Origin: Bacteroidales bacterium
Lineage (GTDB): Bacteria > Bacteroidota > Bacteroidia > Bacteroidales > P3
Length of the DNA: 44,623 nt
Direction: 5' to 3'
Assembly: GCA_017448905.1 (NCBI GenBank)
Contig: JAFSKP010000005.1
Span: 1-44,623 of the forward strand
Shown: piece by piece, positions 38,870-44,623 of the stretch
Position numbering within the stretch: position 1 is the first letter of the stretch
Layout of the letters: every line of letters begins with the position of its first letter
Notes under the pieces: generated by a model
What the model was told of the DNA's origin: nothing
The model's database searches: none
The model's input: only the letters and a program-made list of their open reading frames with translations
Program-made: the position numbers and the translations under genes

Positions 38870-39736
38870 ATGAAATCAATGACAGGATTTGCCAAAAGGC
38901 AAAGAGAAATAGACGGCAGAATCATCACCGTCGAAATAAAAAGTCTCAACAGCAAGCAGATGGATGCAACGCTGAAATTGCCTGCAACACTGCGTGAACA
39001 TGAGCTCGAACTGCGTGCCATGGTCAACAGCCTTGAGCGAGGCAAGATAGATTTTTGCATCAGCGAAGAGACCGGCGGCTCGGCACGCCGACTTGACGCC
39101 GCTGCAGCGGCAGTACGCATAAACGACATCCGAAGCTTTGCCGCAGCACAAGAGATGAAGATAACCGACAACGAACTCCTGACCATCGTCATGGTTCAGC
39201 AGGACCTGTGGGCAGAAAGCAGCGAAAACAAAGAACACGAAGCTTCATGGGACGAGCTGAAAGAGCTTGTCGCCGCCACCATCGACGAACTCGACGGCAG
39301 TCGCAGCCATGAGGGCGGAATACTGAAAGAAGATTTCACGAAACATGTCGACCTGATGGAACACTACCTGGGAGAGATTCCCCGTTACGAGCAGGAGCGC
39401 ATAGCCACCGCCAAAGAACGTATACGCAACTACTTGGCCGAGGCAGCGGTGAAGAATGTCGACGAGAACCGCTTTGAGCAGGAGCTCATATACTATCTGG
39501 AAAAACTCGACATCACCGAGGAAAAGGTGCGGCTTGCAAAACACATCAACTATTTCCGCGACGTCATGGAGCACGAAGAGAGCTGCGGCAAGAAACTCGG
39601 ATTCATAGCACAGGAGATGGGACGCGAAATCAATACCACCGGCTCGAAAGCCAACCATGTGGAGATACAGCGACTTGTCGTGGCGATGAAAGACGAACTG
39701 GAAAAGATAAAAGAGCAGCTGGGAAATATCCTCTAG
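38870..39736 (+). CDS. yicC: YicC family protein (endoribonuclease YicC-like)
   Basis: 288 residues, full length. It begins MKSMTGFAKRQREIDGR and continues VEIKSLNSKQMDATLKLP, the family's N-terminal signature. The C-terminal DUF1732 region is clear: RIRNYLAEAAVKNVDENRFEQE, then KLGFIAQEMGREINTTGSKAN. E. coli YicC is an endoribonuclease affecting small RNA decay; the same activity is assumed for this homologue. In Bacteroidales yicC is often followed by gmk; here it is followed by a terminator and a convergent gene. Its TAG stop directly abuts the next repeat tract. Confidence 0.94.
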   Translation: MKSMTGFAKRQREIDGRIITVEIKSLNSKQMDATLKLPATLREHELELRAMVNSLERGKIDFCISEETGGSARRLDAAAAAVRINDIRSFAAAQEMKITDNELLTIVMVQQDLWAESSENKEHEASWDELKELVAATIDELDGSRSHEGGILKEDFTKHVDLMEHYLGEIPRYEQERIATAKERIRNYLAEAAVKNVDENRFEQELIYYLEKLDITEEKVRLAKHINYFRDVMEHEESCGKKLGFIAQEMGREINTTGSKANHVEIQRLVVAMKDELEKIKEQLGNIL

Positions 39737-39790
39737 TCTAGACAATCTAGATAGTCTAGACAGTCTAGATAGTCTAGACAATCTAGAATC
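39737..39790. repeat. TCTAGA-type 9-bp tandem repeat after yicC
   Basis: Six units (tctagacaa, tctagatag, tctagacag, tctagatag, tctagacaa, tctagaatc) starting at the base after the yicC stop codon. It is the only tract of this family not followed by a start codon; a terminator hairpin follows directly. Confidence 0.93.
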
Positions 39791-39830
39791 AAAAAGAAGA
39801 GGCTCGCCGGTGGGCGAGCCTCTTCTTTTT
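39791..39830. terminator. Strong bidirectional intrinsic terminator
   Basis: Perfect 18-bp stem aaaaagaagaggctcgcc / ggcgagcctcttcttttt around a ggtg loop, with A and T runs at both ends. It serves yicC (plus) and the T9SS cargo gene (minus). Confidence 0.95.
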
Positions 39831-39863
39831 GTGGAACTGCAAGAAGCAGTCCTCTATGATGCA

Positions 39864-42485
39864 TTAGCGGACAATCAGCTTCTCGATCTTGGTGAAGTTG
39901 TTGTTGGTAATGCGGACAAAATAGGCACCCTTGGCAAGGTTGGAGACGTTGATGTTGGCACCGTTCTCAGCATTGAACTGGGAGGTGGTGACAACACGAC
40001 CACTCATGTCGAGAAGCGACATGTTGACGTTGCCGGTGACACCCTTCAGAGAAACATAGACGTTGCTGCTGGCGGGGTTGGGCTGGAGCTTCATAGAGAC
40101 ACGGCTGGCGACAGGATCGATAGCATTGTTCTGTTTGAAGAAGCACTTGACGGTCATATTCTCGGTCACGCTGGCAATCTCCATGACACCATACTCGTTG
40201 CCATCGGGATCGGTCTGGATCTGATAGTCGCCGCTCTCAACGCCGTTGATGGTGACCTTGTCGATGACGTAGCCAGGAACAGGCTGAATGTAGAAAGTGA
40301 TGGGATAGCCCTCGTACACTTCCACCGTCTCGTCGCAGAGAGACTCGTTGTTATCGTTGATAAAGTAACCCATATTGGGATCGTCGCACTCAAATGAGAC
40401 ATTGTATGTAGAGACTTCATAGGAAGGACCGACAATCATACGGATCATAGGATAGTTGGTTGTACGATACCAGCTGATACCGTTGTCATCGGAACTGGAG
40501 GTGCGGCTATCCCAAGTGATGACAGAATAGATGTTACCATTGCCAAGGTCCTTGCCCAGAATGTTCTTGTAGTCTTCCATACCTGGCTCATTAGCGAAGC
40601 TGACTGACTCAGTACCTTGCATGAAATTTGTGCGTGTTTCGGCAACAGCAAAATTGGCATCTTCAGCCAGACGGAAGCCGATATGGTAGATGGTGGTGGG
40701 GTCAAGGCGAGGCTGTGTGGGGAAGAGAATCTTCACAGTGTTGTAACCCTGTTCGATGGTTTTGTAGCCGCTAGTGAAATTGGAGTTGACATCGTCAGCT
40801 TTCACAGTGTAGTAGTCAACGCCAAGACCACCTGCGGGGAAGTGCCAGCTGACATGGCTGGGATCCGGGAAGGAGTCGATCCAGAGGTAAGGGATGAGGG
40901 TGGCACCGACAGTCTGCATGCCAGGAACTGTGGCGGGGACAATCTCGACACCGAGGATTCTCCAGTCGTTGGGAATAGTGTTACCGGTCACATAGGAAAC
41001 GAGAGTACCATAGCCAGCCTTGTTCCAGCCGGTATTATGGAAGTCGTCGGTCCAAGCATTGAGTTGAGCAACAAGACCGGGGGTGTAATAGTTACCGGCA
41101 CCGTCGGTACCGTCGCCGTTGTAGGTGAGCACACCATGGTCACGAGCCCAGGTACCGGCAGGGTGGGTATGTCCGGCAGCGTCGGTGATGGTACCCCAGT
41201 TGACATTGTAGATGAGGGTATCGAAAGTGCCGAGGGTGTCATAGACATGGTTGTTGTAGTAGTCGGTATAGATATCGGAGAAGAAGTGGTGGTCACCAGT
41301 GACTGCGGTGCTGAGGTTGTTGTAGGGGCCGGTGCTCCAGTTGGAGTCGGGGAAATAGCTGAAGCCGTGGTAAGTGTTGACGCTGTCATAGATTCCGAGT
41401 GGGTCGATGACGAAGGCGCGGTTAGAGTCAGAGATAGCGGCGACAGTGCCGAGAGTCTGGCGTGCCACCTCGCTGGTCACACCAGCCTGGTTGATTTCAT
41501 AAACCATACCGCGGGCATTAGTCTGGGCGAGGTTACCATCGTTGTTGAAATCAGAGGCCCACACGACAGGAACTTCCAGACCCTGGGGCATCATCTGGTA
41601 GAAGCCTTCGAAATACTGGCACGAGGTGAAACGGAGATGGTTTTCGGGAGCATCGACGACTTTGAAGTCGTCGACAAGGAGGAAGTAGCCACCGTTGCCG
41701 TCGTCGCTCTCGTCAACATAGCGGATACGGAAGACGACAGCCGAGTTGCCGGCGAGGAAACGGGGAAGGGTGATACGCTTGGTGCCGCGAGTACTGGAGT
41801 TGGAGTTGATATCAACGCCCTTGACGTTGAATTCAATCCTGCTCCATGTGGTGCCGTTGTTGGTGCTGTAGTCGACATAAGTATGGTCGCGGTTGAAAGC
41901 ACGATAGAGCTGGTAGAAAGTGACCATACCGAGCTGGCAGGTGGAGAGGTCAACAGGCTGGAACTTGATCCAGGCATCGAAGATACCGGGGTCGTTGTCG
42001 CCACCCCAAGCACCGTAGTTGTCGATCATGGACATGAGCATGAAGCCGTCGTCTCTCGTCTCGGGAGTAAAATAGTTGCACAAAAGGTTCAGGAATCGCG
42101 ACGCGGTGGCAGGATAGGTGGTAGCGAAAGCATTGCCGCGCATATAGGCGCTGTCGGGGATGCGTTGCCACTCGCCATAGTCGCCTGCATTGGTGTGTAC
42201 CGGGATGTTGGTGCCGTCAACCTGCTCGTTGGCGCCTACCTTACCTGTGGTGTAGACCGAGCTTGTGCGGTCGCTGTTGGAGAAGGTGCAGGTGAAATAA
42301 GTGTTGCCATCCTTGGTGAAGATGGAGCCAGTGTAGCCGGCCGAGGAGCTGTTGATCTCGGCGCCAGCCTTGCGATCCATGCTGGGCATGTCGGCACGGG
42401 TTTTGCTGACGGAGGCACCGTTTGACTGAGCGAAAGCAAAGCTTGCGCAGAGTGCAAAACTAAAAACCATTAATGTTTTTTTCAT
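39864..42485 (-). CDS. Large secreted T9SS cargo protein
   Basis: 873 residues. The signal peptide MKKTLMVFSFALCASFAFA is cleaved before QSNGASV. The body consists of beta-rich stretches including a segment with VTFYQLYRAFNRDHTYVDYSTNNGTTWSRIEF and RIRYVDESDDGNGGYFLLVDDFKV, reminiscent of MAM/jelly-roll domains in surface proteins. The sequence VSFECDDPNMGYFINDNNESL to GYVIDKVTINGVESGDYQIQ is like an InlB B-repeat domain. The last 75 or so residues are a type A T9SS sorting domain (MKLQPNPASSNVYVSLKG, MSLLDMSGRVVTTSQF, LAKGAYFVRITNNN). It carries no enzyme motif that I recognise. It has the best promoter match in the window and its own terminator, so it is a single-gene unit. Confidence 0.9.
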   Translation of the reverse strand: MKKTLMVFSFALCASFAFAQSNGASVSKTRADMPSMDRKAGAEINSSSAGYTGSIFTKDGNTYFTCTFSNSDRTSSVYTTGKVGANEQVDGTNIPVHTNAGDYGEWQRIPDSAYMRGNAFATTYPATASRFLNLLCNYFTPETRDDGFMLMSMIDNYGAWGGDNDPGIFDAWIKFQPVDLSTCQLGMVTFYQLYRAFNRDHTYVDYSTNNGTTWSRIEFNVKGVDINSNSSTRGTKRITLPRFLAGNSAVVFRIRYVDESDDGNGGYFLLVDDFKVVDAPENHLRFTSCQYFEGFYQMMPQGLEVPVVWASDFNNDGNLAQTNARGMVYEINQAGVTSEVARQTLGTVAAISDSNRAFVIDPLGIYDSVNTYHGFSYFPDSNWSTGPYNNLSTAVTGDHHFFSDIYTDYYNNHVYDTLGTFDTLIYNVNWGTITDAAGHTHPAGTWARDHGVLTYNGDGTDGAGNYYTPGLVAQLNAWTDDFHNTGWNKAGYGTLVSYVTGNTIPNDWRILGVEIVPATVPGMQTVGATLIPYLWIDSFPDPSHVSWHFPAGGLGVDYYTVKADDVNSNFTSGYKTIEQGYNTVKILFPTQPRLDPTTIYHIGFRLAEDANFAVAETRTNFMQGTESVSFANEPGMEDYKNILGKDLGNGNIYSVITWDSRTSSSDDNGISWYRTTNYPMIRMIVGPSYEVSTYNVSFECDDPNMGYFINDNNESLCDETVEVYEGYPITFYIQPVPGYVIDKVTINGVESGDYQIQTDPDGNEYGVMEIASVTENMTVKCFFKQNNAIDPVASRVSMKLQPNPASSNVYVSLKGVTGNVNMSLLDMSGRVVTTSQFNAENGANINVSNLAKGAYFVRITNNNFTKIEKLIVR

Positions 42486-42599
42486 TGTAATTGGATTTTG
42501 ATTAGTAAAAAATTTCTTGCATATTATATAACTAACACTCTCATAATCAGAGTGGTTGATATTTCTGAACGAGCGTATTCATTTATCATTATTACGGTG

Positions 42600-42630
42600 C
42601 AAATTTAGGACAAAAAATCATTCCGACAAA
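42600..42630 (-). promoter_or_regulatory. Promoter (TTTG-N19-TAAATTTG) for the large T9SS cargo gene
   Basis: On the minus strand TTTG (42627-42630) is followed by 19 bases and TAAATTTG (42600-42607). Both boxes and the spacing match the primary sigma factor consensus of Bacteroidota. The 5' leader would be about 105-110 bases. Confidence 0.78.
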
Positions 42631-42733
42631 AAAAAACTGTTTTTTTAGTTTTTTTTTAGAAACACGACATACTAAAGCGGCGGAAAGACAGTTAAGTGAA
42701 TGGTTACTGAATAATGTACAATGATATTCCAAT

Positions 42734-44419
42734 ATGACTGTGATGAGAGGAATAAGAGGCAAAGCAACAGGACGCGCGGCCACAGCCATTGCTGTTGTTG
42801 TAGTGGCATTCGGTGTCGCAGGATGCAAGAGCAGCCGTCAAGCCGCACAGAGTGATGCCAAGCGTTATGAGCGGAAACCCATAGTGGAGACCACCGACGA
42901 GCGGCTGAAAAGCGAGGCTATGATGATAGACGCCAAGATGCGTAGCGAGACCGGCGACAGCGAAGGGGCCATACACATACTGCATGAAGTGCTGCAACGC
43001 GATGCGCAGTGCCACGCGGCGGAATACGAGCTCAGCCGGCTGATGGCCTCAAACGGCATGACCGACAGCGCCATTGTGTACGCCGTCAGGGCCGCCGACG
43101 GCGACGTGGGCAACGTGTGGTACCAGATGCAACTGGCGGCGCTGTACCAAGCCACACGGCGCGCCGCAGAACTGGCGAAGACCTGGGAGCGCATAGTGGA
43201 GCATCATCCCGATGTGCTGGAATACTACTATGAACTGAGCAACGCGTACCTGATGGCAGGGGACGGGAAAGGCGCCATAGCGGCACTGAACCGCGTGGAA
43301 AAGAAGGTCGGGGTCACGCAGGCCGTCTCGATGCAGAAAGCCAAAATATGGACACACATGAGACGCGACGACAAGGCACTCCAAGAAATGGAGGCTTTGG
43401 CGAAAACGATGCCCCAAGACAACGACCTGGCCGGCACGATGGCCGACGCCTACATGCAGGCAGGCCAGTATGACAAGGCCAAAGAGTATTACGACCGACT
43501 GCTTGCCGACAATCCCGACGACGAGTATGTGCACATCTCGCTCGCGGAGTACTACAAAGCCACAGGGCAGCCTCGGAAAGCATACGAGGAGCTGAAAAAG
43601 GGAATGGCACAGAAAGGTCTCTCAACTTCCAACAAGCTGCAGCTGCTGACCAACTTCTACAGCAGCGAGGAATTCTATGGCATCCATTCAGGCTACGCCT
43701 TTGACCTGCTGGAGACGGCCATGCGTGAGGCCGACGACAGCACGACGTTCGCCGCTTTCTATGGCGACATGCTGATGAGGCAGAAGCAGTATGCCCGTGC
43801 CGCACACCAGTTCGAGCTGTCGCTGACGGCCGACAGCAGCAAATACGAGGTATGGGAGGCTCTGCTCGTCAGCGAGCTCTCGGGCGAAGTCGATACGGCA
43901 ATCTTGGCGGCACACGCACGCAGGGCTTCACGACTCTTTCCCCTGCACCCCCTGCCCTACTACATGCTGGCCATCGTGGAGCACGACAACCACAACTACG
44001 ACAAAGCCCTCGAACTGGCATCGCGATGCGAGAAAATGGGGTTCGACAACGGCTACCTCGAGATGGAGACCTACTCGCTGATGGCATCATGCTACAACCA
44101 GAAGGACGACAGACGATGCGAGCAGTACTACAAACGCATCCTGGCGGCAAGACCCGACGACACACAGACGCTCAACAGCTATGCCTACTGGCTTGCAGAA
44201 AAGGGAGAAGAGCTGCCAAAGGCCGAGGAGATGTCGCGGCGCACGCTCGACGCGGAGCCAGACAACCACTACTACCTCGACACCTACGGCTGGATACTGC
44301 ACCGTCTCGGGCGTGACGAGGAGGCTCTGAAATACATCGAAAAAGCAATGCAACGCGGTGAGGAGTCGGAAGAAGTCAAAGAGCATCTGGAAGAAATCAA
44401 GAAAGCCCTCGGACGATGA
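42734..44419 (+). CDS. TPR-repeat outer-membrane lipoprotein
   Basis: 561 residues. A lipoprotein signal (lipobox GVAGC, about residue 36) is followed by some twelve tetratricopeptide-like helix pairs, for example GDSEGAIHILHEVLQRDAQC, GQYDKAKEYYDRLLADNPDD, NLSYANLMAGDGK-type AYLMAGDGKGAIAALNR and LHRLGRDEEALKYIEKAM near the C-terminus. TPR scaffolds mediate protein-protein contacts. In Bacteroidales this gene type commonly precedes a DUF4292 lipoprotein and an M23 peptidase, and the downstream overlap seen here fits that. The start at 42734 gives a rather long n-region (MTVMRGIRGKATGRA); the ATG at 42743 (MRGIRGK) is an alternative. A function in envelope assembly is inferred. Confidence 0.9.
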   Translation: MTVMRGIRGKATGRAATAIAVVVVAFGVAGCKSSRQAAQSDAKRYERKPIVETTDERLKSEAMMIDAKMRSETGDSEGAIHILHEVLQRDAQCHAAEYELSRLMASNGMTDSAIVYAVRAADGDVGNVWYQMQLAALYQATRRAAELAKTWERIVEHHPDVLEYYYELSNAYLMAGDGKGAIAALNRVEKKVGVTQAVSMQKAKIWTHMRRDDKALQEMEALAKTMPQDNDLAGTMADAYMQAGQYDKAKEYYDRLLADNPDDEYVHISLAEYYKATGQPRKAYEELKKGMAQKGLSTSNKLQLLTNFYSSEEFYGIHSGYAFDLLETAMREADDSTTFAAFYGDMLMRQKQYARAAHQFELSLTADSSKYEVWEALLVSELSGEVDTAILAAHARRASRLFPLHPLPYYMLAIVEHDNHNYDKALELASRCEKMGFDNGYLEMETYSLMASCYNQKDDRRCEQYYKRILAARPDDTQTLNSYAYWLAEKGEELPKAEEMSRRTLDAEPDNHYYLDTYGWILHRLGRDEEALKYIEKAMQRGEESEEVKEHLEEIKKALGR

Positions 44420-44623
44420 GAAAAGAGAGAATCATCATATACATGACGTTGCTGCTGACCCTCACGACCGGATGCCGTTCGCACAGGCATATAGCCAACA
44501 ACGACAACCGCCAACCGGACAACAGGCCGACTCCCGGCGAGACGGCAAAGCCGCAGCTGGACACCATACGCAATGCCACCTACGTCCGTTACTGTGCCAA
44601 CTTCAGCTGCACGGTGGAGGGCA
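44416..44623 (+). CDS. DUF4292-type lipoprotein, 3' end outside the window
   Basis: Only the first 69 codons are present. The ATG overlaps the stop of the TPR gene by 4 bases (ATGA). The product starts MRKERIIIYMTLLLTLTTGC, a lipoprotein signal with Cys20, followed by a polar linker (HIANNDNRQPDNRPTPGE) and then YVRYCANFSCTVEG, which matches the start of DUF4292 proteins (NFSCTV-like). The family name rests on this short motif and on the conserved neighbourhood. These proteins resemble LolA/LolB-like lipoprotein-handling folds, but no activity is known. Confidence 0.7.
   Translation, partial: MRKERIIIYMTLLLTLTTGCRSHRHIANNDNRQPDNRPTPGETAKPQLDTIRNATYVRYCANFSCTVEG

Noticed and set aside
40617..42425. 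602-codon open frame on the plus strand opposite the large T9SS cargo gene
   Set aside because: Val/Glu/Gly-rich reading with no motif, signal peptide or promoter; the minus-strand gene has a signal peptide, sorting domain, promoter and terminator.

Overview
The window reads as a chromosomal segment of a member of the Bacteroidota, most likely an uncultured Bacteroidales. The reasons are two secreted proteins with type IX secretion (T9SS) C-terminal sorting domains, an S46 dipeptidyl-peptidase, VTC/DUF4956/DUF2490 and DUF4292 family proteins, start codons without Shine-Dalgarno sequences, and repeated matches to the Bacteroidota promoter -7 box TAnnTTTG (one with a TTTG box at the expected spacing). 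No rRNA, tRNA, CRISPR array, insertion sequence or phage gene was seen.

Layout. 1-1802: a broken helicase/nuclease of the type III restriction 'res' kind. 1928-4736 (minus): S46 peptidase followed by a small lipoprotein. 5117-21178 (plus): an almost complete dcw (division and cell wall) cluster in canonical order: mraZ, rsmH, ftsL-like, ftsI, murE, mraY, a gene in the murD slot, ftsW, murG, murC, ftsQ, ftsA, ftsZ. 21282-22166: EamA transporter, then two copies of a hairpin repeat. 22564-26877: a tightly packed set (small secreted protein, VTC domain, DUF4956, Cthe_2159-like surface lipoprotein, DUF2490 outer-membrane barrel). 27080-31320: rpoN, M23/LysM peptidase, ribH, fmt, hup. 31375-34005 (minus): RecD-like helicase, secG and a TPR-type protein. 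34202-39736: rpmH (too short for most ORF finders), rlmD, a T9SS cargo protein, apbE, yicC. 39864-42485 (minus): a large T9SS cargo protein. 42734-end: TPR lipoprotein and the start of a DUF4292 lipoprotein.

The most unusual points are these. (1) The murD slot holds only a 181-residue C-terminal MurD domain. It has lost the ATP-binding domain and the conserved ligand residues but keeps the fold-type sequence, so this cluster has no working MurD. (2) Gaps between genes carry short tandem repeats of 7, 8 or 9 bp (a TCTAGAnnn family at five places; CATTCAAG, CTGTAAA, AGTTTAA and ATAACCA elsewhere), usually ending a few bases before the next start codon. One tract has become the last 17 codons of apbE. 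(3) A 58-bp hairpin element occurs twice in tandem after the EamA gene, with a compensatory base-pair change, and a diverged third copy follows rpmH. (4) MurC carries a histidine-rich insertion. (5) The VTC-DUF4956-Cthe_2159-DUF2490 set looks like a translationally coupled, functionally undescribed envelope system.

In function the window is dominated by envelope growth: peptidoglycan precursor synthesis (murE, mraY, murG, murC), the divisome (ftsL, ftsI, ftsW, ftsQ, ftsA, ftsZ), secretion (secG, T9SS cargo) and envelope lipoproteins. Housekeeping genes for transcription, translation and cofactors (rpoN, fmt, rpmH, rlmD, rsmH, ribH, apbE) are interspersed. All family names rest on reading motifs by eye; no database search was run.
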